Assembly: GCA_030642405.1 (NCBI GenBank)
Contig: DAOWNV010000155.1
Span: 1 to 6,781 of the forward strand
Length of the DNA: 6,781 nucleotides
Direction of reading: 5' to 3'
DNA from: Desulfosarcina sp.
Lineage (GTDB): Bacteria; Desulfobacterota; Desulfobacteria; Desulfobacterales; Desulfosarcinaceae
Positions 1-6,373 of this stretch are shown piece after piece (position 1 is the stretch's first letter; the number at the start of each line of letters is the position of its first letter). The position numbers were made by a program, and so were the translations under genes. The notes under the pieces are model-generated. The model did no database searches. It had not been told where the DNA came from and worked only from the letters and a program-made list of their open reading frames with translations.

Positions 1-1
1 G

Positions 2-262
2 AAGCGGGTGGAGATGCAGCGCAGTCGCGACCGTTCCTTTTGCTGCGGGGGCGGGGGGCTGATGCTCTTTTACGAACCGGAAGAGGAGCAGCGCATGGGT
101 GTACTCCGAGTCCAAATGGCCGCTGAGGCCGGTGCCGATGTCATCGTCACTGCTTGTCCTTTTTGCCTTGTTAACATGGAAGATGCCATCAAGGTGGCCG
201 GTTTTGAAGGACAAATGGAGGCCATCGATCTGTCGGAACTGGTTGCCCAACACATTGCATAG
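2..262 (+). CDS. CCG-domain (HdrD/GlpC-like) Fe-S oxidoreductase, C-terminal part; probable ETF:quinone oxidoreductase
   Basis: Only the last 86 codons are present; the frame is open to the left edge, so the GTG at 8 is an internal codon and not a start. The visible part is the C-terminal half of a cysteine-rich CCG domain: a CC pair followed by a glycine run (CCGGGG), then 36 residues, then CPFC. This CC-X36-CxxC pattern is that of HdrB/HdrD-type domains, which bind a noncubane [4Fe-4S] cluster. Established knowledge: large membrane proteins with a NarI-like heme b part, ferredoxin domains and two CCG domains are encoded next to etfBA in Geobacter, Syntrophus and sulfate reducers, and pass electrons from ETF to (methyl)menaquinone (EMO). 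The downstream etfBA makes that role the best inference here. The membrane and ferredoxin parts are outside the window, so a soluble HdrD/GlpC-like or lactate-dehydrogenase-type subunit cannot be excluded. The family is secure; the exact partner is inferred. Confidence 0.82.
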   Translation, partial: KRVEMQRSRDRSFCCGGGGLMLFYEPEEEQRMGVLRVQMAAEAGADVIVTACPFCLVNMEDAIKVAGFEGQMEAIDLSELVAQHIA

Positions 263-293
263 TGTGGCTGCAGCTATTTTTGCGATTTGGCTA

Positions 294-320
294 TTGAAAT
301 TTTGAAGTTTTGTTTATAAC
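294..320 (+). promoter_or_regulatory. Possible promoter for etfBA
   Basis: The 102-base gap between the Fe-S oxidoreductase gene and etfB is clearly more AT-rich than the flanking genes. It holds TTGAAA (294-299) and TATAAC (315-320), close to the -35 and -10 consensus of a housekeeping sigma factor, but the 15-base spacer is shorter than the optimum of about 17. An alternative -35 is TTGAAG at 302-307, with a poor -10 at the matching distance. The upstream gene could also be co-transcribed with etfBA, since no terminator hairpin is visible in the gap. This is a weak, pattern-only call. Confidence 0.25.
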
Positions 321-327
321 TATGTTC

Positions 328-340
328 TAATTGAGAATTA
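328..340. repeat. Small inverted repeat (TAATT-GAG-AATTA) upstream of etfB
   Basis: Two perfect 5-base arms, TAATT (328-332) and AATTA (336-340), flank the trinucleotide GAG. The element lies just downstream of the candidate -10 at 315-320 and 25 bases before the etfB start. That is where a repressor operator could cover the transcription start. The arms are short and purely A/T, so chance occurrence in an AT-rich gap is quite possible. Confidence 0.2.
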
Positions 341-364
341 CTAACAAACGTAACGGGAGGAACA

Positions 365-1138
365 ATGGAAATTCTAGTCTGTGTCAAACGGGTTCCCGAC
401 ACTGCGGAGAACGAGATCGAGGTGAACGGCGACGGAAGCGACATTGAACGCGACGATCTGGTGTACTCGGTCAACGAATGGGACAACTACGCCGTGGAAG
501 AGGCCATTCAGATTTGTGAAAAAGTGGGCGGCAGCGTGACTGTGGTCACGGTTGGCGACGACGAGTCCGAAGAGGTGCTTCGCCGTGAGATGGCCATGGG
601 CGCCGACAACGGTCTTCTGCTTTGCGACGAAGCCTTCGAAGGGATTGACGGTAAACAGACCGCAACCCTTCTAAAAGCTGCTGTTGCAAAAGGAAAGTAC
701 GACCTGATCCTCACCGGCGCTCAGGCCGACGGTGGCGCGGGCCAAGTGGGTGGCATGCTGGCCGCCATGCTGGATGTTCCCTACGCATCTTTAGTGAACA
801 CGATCGACGTGGATGGCGACAAACTGAAAGTGGGTCGTGAGATTGAAGGCGGCAACCAGGAGATGAACGACATCAGCATGCCCTGCGTGCTCTCCATCCA
901 GACAGGCATCAATGAACCACGCTACGTGGGTATCCGCGGCATCCGTAAGGTGGCCTCGGTGGAGATTCCCGAACTGAGCGCGTCCGACCTGGGGGTGGAC
1001 TTAGGCGATGCCAAGGTGAAACGGCAGGATTACTTCGTGCCTGAAATAGGCGAAGGTGCCGAGATGCTGGAAGGCAGCAGCGAAGAGATCATTGCCAAGC
1101 TGATTGAACTGCTCAAGGTCAAAGGAGGGCTGAAATAA
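365..1138 (+). CDS. etfB: Electron transfer flavoprotein subunit beta
   Basis: This is the small subunit of the FAD-containing ETF heterodimer, which accepts electrons from acyl-CoA dehydrogenases in the cytoplasm and passes them to a membrane oxidoreductase. The 257 residues match the usual EtfB length of about 250-260. The N-terminus MEILVCVKRVPDT is typical. NEWDNYAVEEA (37-47) matches the family's N-x-x-D-x-x-A-x-E-E-A block. LTGAQADGGAGQVGG (116-130) is the nucleotide (AMP or second FAD) binding loop. GREIEGG (157-163) and INEPRYVGIRGIRKV (182-196) correspond to the family's R-E-x-E-G-G motif and the N-E-P-R-Y recognition loop that docks dehydrogenase partners. GGGAGG at 355-360 is four bases before the ATG and supports this start. 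The stop overlaps the etfA ATG by one base (TAATG), so the two subunits are co-translated. Whether this ETF bifurcates cannot be settled by eye. Family assignment is very secure. Confidence 0.97.
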   Translation: MEILVCVKRVPDTAENEIEVNGDGSDIERDDLVYSVNEWDNYAVEEAIQICEKVGGSVTVVTVGDDESEEVLRREMAMGADNGLLLCDEAFEGIDGKQTATLLKAAVAKGKYDLILTGAQADGGAGQVGGMLAAMLDVPYASLVNTIDVDGDKLKVGREIEGGNQEMNDISMPCVLSIQTGINEPRYVGIRGIRKVASVEIPELSASDLGVDLGDAKVKRQDYFVPEIGEGAEMLEGSSEEIIAKLIELLKVKGGLK

Positions 1139-2106
1139 TGGCTGATATCTATGCATACATCACACACACTGGCGGCGTGGCCGGCGATTCGTCCCTGGAA
1201 ATGGTAAATACTGCCAAGAAAATCGATGCGGGTGCTGCCGTTACGGCTATCGTGACCGGTTCGGGCGCCGATGTGGACAAGGTTGCCGACGAAGCGGCCG
1301 CCTCCTATGCCAAGGTCCTAAAGTTCAATACCGACGCATTGGCCTACCCCAACGCCGAAGTGGTTCGCAAACTGCTGATCAACGTGCTCCCCAAAAACGC
1401 AATTATTCTCATTCCCCACGACACCTTCGGCATGGATCTGAGCCCGGGTCTTTCCATCAAGCTGGATTCTGCCTTCGTGGCCGATGTAGTGGGTATCGAA
1501 GAAGTGGACGGAACCAGCATGAAGGTAATCCGCCAGGAGTACTCGGGTATGGTCAGCACCCATGTGACCGTGGACATTTCAAATGGTGCCGTCGTGAACG
1601 TTCGTCCCGGCGCCTTTATCCCGGACGAGAGCAAATCCGTCGGCGGTACGGTGGAAGACAAATCCGGCGATGCCGGGGACCTTTCCGTAAACCGTACCTT
1701 TTTGGAATTGGTGGAAGCGGAAGTTGGAGACGTTGACATCACCAAAGAAGACGTGCTGGTCTCCGTGGGCCGCGGCATCGAAGACGAGGACAACCTGGAG
1801 ATCGCCGATGACTTGGCAAAAGCTATGGGTGCGGTTGTTTCTTGCTCCCGTCCCATCGTGGACGCCAAATGGCTGGAGAAGTCCCGCCAGGTGGGGACTT
1901 CCGGCCAGACGGTCAAACCCAAGGTTTATCTTGCCTGCGGGATCTCCGGCAGCTTTCAGCACATGGGCGGCATCAAGGGAGCTCCTTTTATCGTGGCCAT
2001 CAATAAAAACGTCAAGGCGCCAATCTTCCAGGTTGCCGAGGTGGGCATCGAGGCAGACATCCTCGACTTTCTGCCTGAACTGACCGAGGCTATCGAAGGG
2101 TTGTAA
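1138..2106 (+). CDS. etfA: Electron transfer flavoprotein subunit alpha
   Basis: This is the large ETF subunit, whose C-terminal domain carries the electron-transferring FAD. The 322 residues fit the family. The N-terminal Rossmann-like domain (about 1-195) contains NVRPGAF (154-160). The FAD domain shows the whole signature set: VSVGRGI (208-214), SRPIVDAKW (237-245), QVGTSGQTVKPKVYLA (251-266), CGISGSFQH (267-275), IVAINK (285-290) and APIFQVAEVGI (294-304). The segment after it reads EADILDFLPEL (305-315); many ETFs have V-G-D-L-x-x-x-x-P here, so this is a modest divergence. The ATG overlaps the etfB stop, with AAAGGAGGG (1121-1129) inside the end of etfB as ribosome binding site. A strong terminator 24 bases after the stop ends the unit. 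Together with EtfB it should link acyl-CoA oxidation to the upstream Fe-S oxidoreductase; that partnership is inferred from gene order. Confidence 0.97.
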   Translation: MADIYAYITHTGGVAGDSSLEMVNTAKKIDAGAAVTAIVTGSGADVDKVADEAAASYAKVLKFNTDALAYPNAEVVRKLLINVLPKNAIILIPHDTFGMDLSPGLSIKLDSAFVADVVGIEEVDGTSMKVIRQEYSGMVSTHVTVDISNGAVVNVRPGAFIPDESKSVGGTVEDKSGDAGDLSVNRTFLELVEAEVGDVDITKEDVLVSVGRGIEDEDNLEIADDLAKAMGAVVSCSRPIVDAKWLEKSRQVGTSGQTVKPKVYLACGISGSFQHMGGIKGAPFIVAINKNVKAPIFQVAEVGIEADILDFLPELTEAIEGL

Positions 2107-2130
2107 AAAGGATCATCATTTACTATTATT

Positions 2131-2170
2131 AGCGGATTTTCGGTTGGTTTACTGAAAATCCGCTTTTTTT
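2131..2170 (+). terminator. Intrinsic terminator after etfA
   Basis: A perfect 11-base-pair stem is formed by AGCGGATTTTC (2131-2141) and GAAAATCCGCT (2154-2164), with a 12-base loop that can close further by a few pairs. The stem runs directly into seven T residues (2164-2170). It lies 24 bases beyond the etfA stop codon and separates etfBA from the following unit. Confidence 0.9.
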
Positions 2171-2273
2171 ATTATCATCGTTTTTTGTTTATCGAAAGGG
2201 ATATCCCACATATTCAAATTCCTTATGCTTGTCTGCCAAAGACCGATGACTAATCGATTTGAAAGATACCCAA

Positions 2274-2810
2274 ATGAACACTCATTATTGCCGGGCAACC
2301 GTTTCTAAAGCTATCGGTTGGCTGGCAATTACCATACCACTGGTTTCTTTTTTTGCCGGGCTATCGTTGGGTGACGCTGACTTTGGGAAAAAAAAGGTCG
2401 CCCATCTATACTTTGCTGATGCGAAACAGCATTTTTTAATTGCAGAAAAGCGCGTGATGGTCTATCCGGGAGATCCTCTATCATACGAAAGAAAACTGGT
2501 GGAAGAGCTGATCAGAGGATCAATTAATGGAAACCTCGACACAATTCCTACTGGGACGACCCTAAGATCCTTGTTTTTGCTTGACGATGGTACGGCCGTC
2601 GTAGATTTTTCTGAACATTTCAGAAATAATCGTCCTGGTGGTTGTCGAAAGGAACAATTGACATTATTTTCCGTCGTCAATTCTCTGATTCTCAACATTC
2701 CTGAAATCGATAAGGTCAAAATTCTGATCGAAGGTGAAGAGGCCCGAACATTGAACGGATGTATTACGCTTGAAAACCCTTTAACCGCTGACATGCTGTT
2801 GACACGATGA
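2274..2810 (+). CDS. GerMN-domain protein, exported or membrane-anchored
   Basis: The product is a 178-residue protein with a short basic N-terminus, a hydrophobic segment at about 14-33 (AIGWLAITIPLVSFFAGLSL) and then one GerMN domain (about 43-172). Visible GerMN features are HLYFADA (44-50), a leading A-E-K-R strand, the helix YERKLVEELIRG (71-82), IPTGTTLRSLFLLDDGTAVVDFSE split by turns (91-114), LFSVVNSLI (131-139) and IDKVKILIEGE (145-155). GerMN occurs in sporulation/germination protein GerM, in LpqB and in many envelope proteins of non-spore-formers; its ligand is not firmly known. Two cysteines outside the hydrophobic segment (124 and 163) could form a disulfide, and there is no lipobox. 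I chose the ATG at 2274 over the in-frame TTG at 2259; the ribosome binding site is weak (GAAAG, 2261-2265). The stop overlaps the next start (ATGA). The domain call is good; the function is unknown. Confidence 0.85.
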   Translation: MNTHYCRATVSKAIGWLAITIPLVSFFAGLSLGDADFGKKKVAHLYFADAKQHFLIAEKRVMVYPGDPLSYERKLVEELIRGSINGNLDTIPTGTTLRSLFLLDDGTAVVDFSEHFRNNRPGGCRKEQLTLFSVVNSLILNIPEIDKVKILIEGEEARTLNGCITLENPLTADMLLTR

Positions 2811-4843
2811 AAAAGAAAACGGACAAACTCAATTTGATTCGAAACATTGGTATCATTGCCCATATCGACGCCGGAAAAACAACGGTAACGGAGAGGGTGC
2901 TTTACTATACGGGGCGATCCCACAAAATCGGTGAAGTCCATGACGGCGAAGCAGTGATGGACTGGATGGTCGACGAGCAGGAACGGGGAATCACAATAAC
3001 TTCCGCCGTCACCACTTGCCAATGGAAGGGGAAAGACATTCAGGTCATCGATACGCCGGGCCATGTGGACTTCACTATTGAAGTGGAACGTTCCCTTCGG
3101 GTGCTTGACGGTGCCGTTGGTGTTTTTTGTGCCGTTGGCGGCGTAGAACCACAGTCGGAAACGGTATGGCGACAGGCGGACCGGTACAAAGTACCGAAGA
3201 TAGCGTTTATCAACAAGATGGATCGTATCGGAGCTGATTTTTTCAATGTCGTTCAGATGATGAGAGACAGACTTCAGGCCCATCCGTTGATTCTTCATAT
3301 TCCCGTAGGCGCAGAAGACAACTTTTCCGGAACCATCGATCTGATTCGAATGGAACAGATTCGATGGGACGACGATACGCTAGGAGCCAGCTATAGCACG
3401 GGTGAAATCGACAGCGACCTAAAAGAAGAAACACAAACGTACCGGGAACAATTGCTTGAGACCCTGGCAGAGGTCGATGATGATATATTGGAGGCCTATC
3501 TTGGTGAGGAGACCATCGACACGGAAACGATTCTCAATGCGATCCGCAAAGCCACCATCGATCTAAAGATTTTACCCGTATTATGCGGAAGTGCTTTGAA
3601 AAACAAGGGAATCCAGCCATTATTGGATGCAATTGTCCAATTCCTTCCCAGCCCTTTGGATGTTCCGGCAATAACCGGTGTTAACTTGGAAAACGATGAG
3701 GCCTATGTGTGCAAACCGGACGAGAAAGCTCCTTTGGCTGCACTTATTTTCAAGGTTTCAATGATGGAAGGGCGAAAGCTGTCCTATGTCCGGGTGTATA
3801 GCGGGAAATTGAATGCCGGTAGCGATGTGTACAATCCCAGTCGGAAAAAGAAAGAAAAATTGTCTCGTATCCTCAAAATGCACGCCAATAAAAGAGAACG
3901 GGTGGACTCGGTTGGACCCGGTGCCATTGTAGGCGTTGTCGGGCTCAAAGAATCATCGACCGGTGAAACACTTTGCAACCAGGATCATCAGGTTATGCTG
4001 GAAAAGATTGATTTCTACGAACCGGTCATCTCGGTGGCGGTAGAGCCGAAAACCCACAGTGATCAGGAGAAGCTTCAACAGGTCCTCGAAAAATTTATAG
4101 CAGAAGATCCCACTCTTTGCGTCAGGGAAGACGAAGACACCGGCCAGACCATTTTGTCGGGTATGGGTGAACTGCACCTGGAAATCATTACTAGCCGCAT
4201 GCAGCGCGAATTCAATACTAAGGTCAATGTGGGCAAGCCCCAGGTCGTTTACAGGGAAACCATCGAATCAAGGGCCTCCGGCCATGGGGTTTTTGACAAG
4301 GAGATAGCCGGTAGCCGCCATTTTGGAGAAATCGATTTGGAACTGATCCCCCTGGACCGCGGTAGCGGGAATCGTATCGAATCTCGTCTGGATGAGGAGA
4401 CATTGCCACCTGCAATGGTGCAGGCAGTAGAAAAAGGGGTAATAGAGTCTCTGGAGAGCGGGATCATTATGGGATATCCGGTTGTGGATGTAAAAGCGGT
4501 TTTAAAAGGGGCGGGCTCTAAGGATTCAAACGGAACCGAGTTGGCCTTTGTCGTTGCTGCCTCTATGGCCGTCCGCGAGGCGTTGTCTGCCGGTTCGTCT
4601 TTTCTGCTGGATCCCATCATGGCCGTGGAAGTGATCGCTCCCGATGATTTTATCGGGGATGTAATCGGAGACTTGAATGCCCGTGGCGGCAAAATTGAAT
4701 CTATTGACTCCAGACCGGGTGTGCAGACAATAAAAGCAACGGTTCCCTTAGCGAAAATGTTCGGTTACTCCACCAACCTGCGATCGGCAACACAAGGGCG
4801 GGGAACGTTTTCCATGCAGTTTTGTTGTTTTGATAAAAGTTAA
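2807..4843 (+). CDS. fusA: EF-G family translational GTPase, divergent paralogue
   Basis: The 678-residue protein has the full five-domain EF-G layout: G domain (about 10-285), II (about 305-395), III (about 400-475), IV (about 476-600) and V (about 602-678). The GTPase motifs are intact: AHIDAGKTT (18-26), RGITITSA (60-67), DTPGH (82-86), NKMD (136-139) and GSALK (261-265). Domain V ends with the family's RSATQGRGTF (659-668). Domain IV is unusual. The tip loop that reads K-Q-S-G-G-R-G-Q-Y-G in E. coli EF-G is KEIAGSRHFG (498-507), and the gap-free equivalent of E. coli His583 is Lys572. The gene is not beside rpsL, rpsG or tuf, and it overlaps an envelope-protein gene by four bases. All this suggests a paralogue (EF-G2 type; ribosome recycling, a specialised or stress role) rather than the main elongation factor. 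The symbol marks the family only. EF-G membership is certain; the specific role is inferred. Confidence 0.93.
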   Translation: MKKKTDKLNLIRNIGIIAHIDAGKTTVTERVLYYTGRSHKIGEVHDGEAVMDWMVDEQERGITITSAVTTCQWKGKDIQVIDTPGHVDFTIEVERSLRVLDGAVGVFCAVGGVEPQSETVWRQADRYKVPKIAFINKMDRIGADFFNVVQMMRDRLQAHPLILHIPVGAEDNFSGTIDLIRMEQIRWDDDTLGASYSTGEIDSDLKEETQTYREQLLETLAEVDDDILEAYLGEETIDTETILNAIRKATIDLKILPVLCGSALKNKGIQPLLDAIVQFLPSPLDVPAITGVNLENDEAYVCKPDEKAPLAALIFKVSMMEGRKLSYVRVYSGKLNAGSDVYNPSRKKKEKLSRILKMHANKRERVDSVGPGAIVGVVGLKESSTGETLCNQDHQVMLEKIDFYEPVISVAVEPKTHSDQEKLQQVLEKFIAEDPTLCVREDEDTGQTILSGMGELHLEIITSRMQREFNTKVNVGKPQVVYRETIESRASGHGVFDKEIAGSRHFGEIDLELIPLDRGSGNRIESRLDEETLPPAMVQAVEKGVIESLESGIIMGYPVVDVKAVLKGAGSKDSNGTELAFVVAASMAVREALSAGSSFLLDPIMAVEVIAPDDFIGDVIGDLNARGGKIESIDSRPGVQTIKATVPLAKMFGYSTNLRSATQGRGTFSMQFCCFDKS

Positions 4844-4880
4844 AAGAAACCAATCGTTGTTCATTGAAAAAAGATAGCTG

Positions 4881-4917
4881 AAAAAAAAGCCGTCCTGCAA
4901 AGCAGGGCGGCTTTTTT
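4881..4917. terminator. Bidirectional intrinsic terminator between convergent genes
   Basis: GCCGTCCTGC (4889-4898) pairs with GCAGGGCGGC (4902-4911) through ten pairs, one of them a wobble, around an AAA loop. Six T residues follow (4912-4917) and eight A residues precede (4881-4888), so the hairpin has a T run on either strand. It lies 45 bases after the plus-strand EF-G stop and 27 bases beyond the minus-strand cytochrome stop, and should end both convergent transcripts. Confidence 0.9.
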
Positions 4918-4938
4918 AATGGGTAATTCTAATTGTGT

Positions 4939-6339
4939 TTATTTTTTTCCGAAGATCTTCGAAGGCCGGGTGGTATCCCCTGTTGCGTTGGGGAAGTCTT
5001 TTGCAATATAGGCAGCCTTCCCTGTTTCAATCAGGTGATTGGCCTCTTCCATGAAGTTGGCAAAGCGGAGTTTGCATTCATAAAAACCATGCCACCAGGC
5101 GTAGTCCGGTGCCATCATCATGGTGCCCATCCGTGCTCTACGTCCTTCGTGGTGCCATAACTCGTAAAATTCCACTTCGAGCCGTTCATCAAAATATTTG
5201 GTTTTATCCAATAACTTCTTTTCGTACAACTCCGTCAATTTGGCCTTGGCAGGCTTGAAGTATACCTCGTTGTATTCTTCCACCGCCTTGTCGAAACCTT
5301 TATAGAAGTCATTGATCCAGGAATCGCCATGACATGAGCGGCAGATATTTTTCATCTTATTGCGCTCCACCTGCCAATCAGTTCCCGCTGGGAAGGGTTT
5401 GAAGTCCTGGGGACGAATTGTTAACGGAGCCTGAGTTTCCCAAGAGAGCCGTTCAGTGACATCGTGGGTTCCCGTGACTTTCCCGGAACCGCTCATGTGG
5501 CAAGCCGCGCATGTAGGTGCCCGGTAATCGGTTCCAGGAGTCCAGGTGCCGGCGGCTGCCTTGAAATTGAATTCGTCTTTAAACGCATTGTACACGCTTC
5601 CGTGTTTGGACTCTTCGTAAATTTCAATTTGGGGATGGTCAGGGCCCAGGTGACAGGAGTCGCATGCTTCGGGTTTTCTGGCTTCAGAGACAGCAAACCG
5701 ATGTCGGGTGTGGCAGGAGGTGCAAGAACCCTTGCTGCCGTCAAGATTCACCCGTCCAACTCCCACGTTAGGCCAGGTATCCGAATCCAATTTGCCTGAA
5801 TCGTCTACAGCCAGAACAGTGCCGTGGCAGTGATAGCAACCCACTTTTCTTTCGTTGTCCGAGTTCATCCCTTTGTTCAACCATGGATCCAGTTTCCACA
5901 CGATTTCTATGGTATTGGCATGCTTGCTTTTGCTGTACTGGGTTACCTCATCCGGATGACAGCGGGAGCAGTCTTTAGGGGTGACAACGACAGCAATAGG
6001 GACCTTGTATTTTTCCTCGCCATAGGGCAGGTCGCTACGACCGTAGTATTTCTCATGCCCTTTGGCTATGTCCTTGTCACCCGGTTGGGCCAGGTGGCAG
6101 TCCAGGCAGGTGATGTTGGCATTGGCATGGCGACTGTTGGCCCAATCGCCAAAAAGACCAGGGTTGGTCTGCTTGTGGCATTCGATGCAGGCCACGGCCT
6201 CCGGCGGCATGCTGCGTTCGATTCGAAACTCCTTGACTTTTGCGAAGTTGGGTTGGGCAATGGCCGTGGACAGGAAAAGGCCCGTCATCAACCCGACAAT
6301 CAGCAATCCCGATAAAAAGTACAGATAGCGTCGGTACAT
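4939..6339 (-). CDS. Octaheme cytochrome c of the hydroxylamine oxidoreductase (HAO/HaoA) family
   Basis: This is a 466-residue periplasmic c-type cytochrome. A Sec signal peptide (basic MYRRYLY, hydrophobic core 8-26, likely cleavage AIA|Q after 28) is followed by eight CxxCH heme sites at residues 51, 78, 124, 168, 206, 226, 277 and 333. Eight hemes, the length, THDVTERLSW (291-300) after heme 7, the long helical C-terminus and PDYAWWHGFYE (411-421) indicate the HAO-like octaheme family. In bacterial HAO the fourth heme in sequence is the catalytic one; here that is CYHCH (168-172). In anaerobes, related enzymes (for example epsilonproteobacterial HaoA) reduce nitrite or hydroxylamine instead of oxidising hydroxylamine. 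A non-heme cysteine, Cys422, is present. There is no C-terminal membrane anchor. AAAGGAG (6348-6354) lies eight bases before the ATG. The gene follows an NrfH-like cytochrome gene by 34 bases, which suggests a quinol-fed reductase. Substrate and direction are inferred; other octaheme families remain a minor alternative. Confidence 0.87.
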   Translation of the reverse strand: MYRRYLYFLSGLLIVGLMTGLFLSTAIAQPNFAKVKEFRIERSMPPEAVACIECHKQTNPGLFGDWANSRHANANITCLDCHLAQPGDKDIAKGHEKYYGRSDLPYGEEKYKVPIAVVVTPKDCSRCHPDEVTQYSKSKHANTIEIVWKLDPWLNKGMNSDNERKVGCYHCHGTVLAVDDSGKLDSDTWPNVGVGRVNLDGSKGSCTSCHTRHRFAVSEARKPEACDSCHLGPDHPQIEIYEESKHGSVYNAFKDEFNFKAAAGTWTPGTDYRAPTCAACHMSGSGKVTGTHDVTERLSWETQAPLTIRPQDFKPFPAGTDWQVERNKMKNICRSCHGDSWINDFYKGFDKAVEEYNEVYFKPAKAKLTELYEKKLLDKTKYFDERLEVEFYELWHHEGRRARMGTMMMAPDYAWWHGFYECKLRFANFMEEANHLIETGKAAYIAKDFPNATGDTTRPSKIFGKK

Positions 6340-6373
6340 GCTTTTTTCTCCTTTCAGTGATTGAACAATAATT

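Noticed and set aside
1344..1922. Minus-strand open frame of 192 codons opposite etfA
   Set aside because: etfA is fully conserved across this span, and the antisense translation is rich in Ser and Thr with no family features, as expected of a shadow of a GC-rich gene.
2198..2207. Perfect 10-base palindrome GGGATATCCC upstream of the GerMN gene
   Set aside because: It is short, does not extend beyond ten bases, has no second copy that I saw, and is not placed against a convincing promoter; chance is the simplest explanation.
2259..2273. TTG start that would add five residues to the GerMN protein
   Set aside because: The ATG at 2274 is a more usual start and leaves a normal short basic N-terminus before the hydrophobic segment; no good ribosome binding site supports the TTG.
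2462..3298. Long minus-strand open frame (278 codons) opposite the GerMN gene and the start of the EF-G gene
   Set aside because: It lies antisense to two genes with clear protein families, its translation shows no recognisable domain, and no ribosome binding site was evident. It is a shadow frame.
2807..4843. Tetracycline-resistance ribosomal protection protein (TetM/TetO type) instead of EF-G
   Set aside because: The length, the EF-G-like N-terminus and the EF-G-type C-terminal RSATQGRGTF fit EF-G, and there is no mobile-element context.
5824..6315. Plus-strand open frame of 163 codons opposite the octaheme cytochrome
   Set aside because: The opposite strand carries the heme motifs and signal peptide; the hydrophobic look of this frame is a by-product of the complementary sequence.
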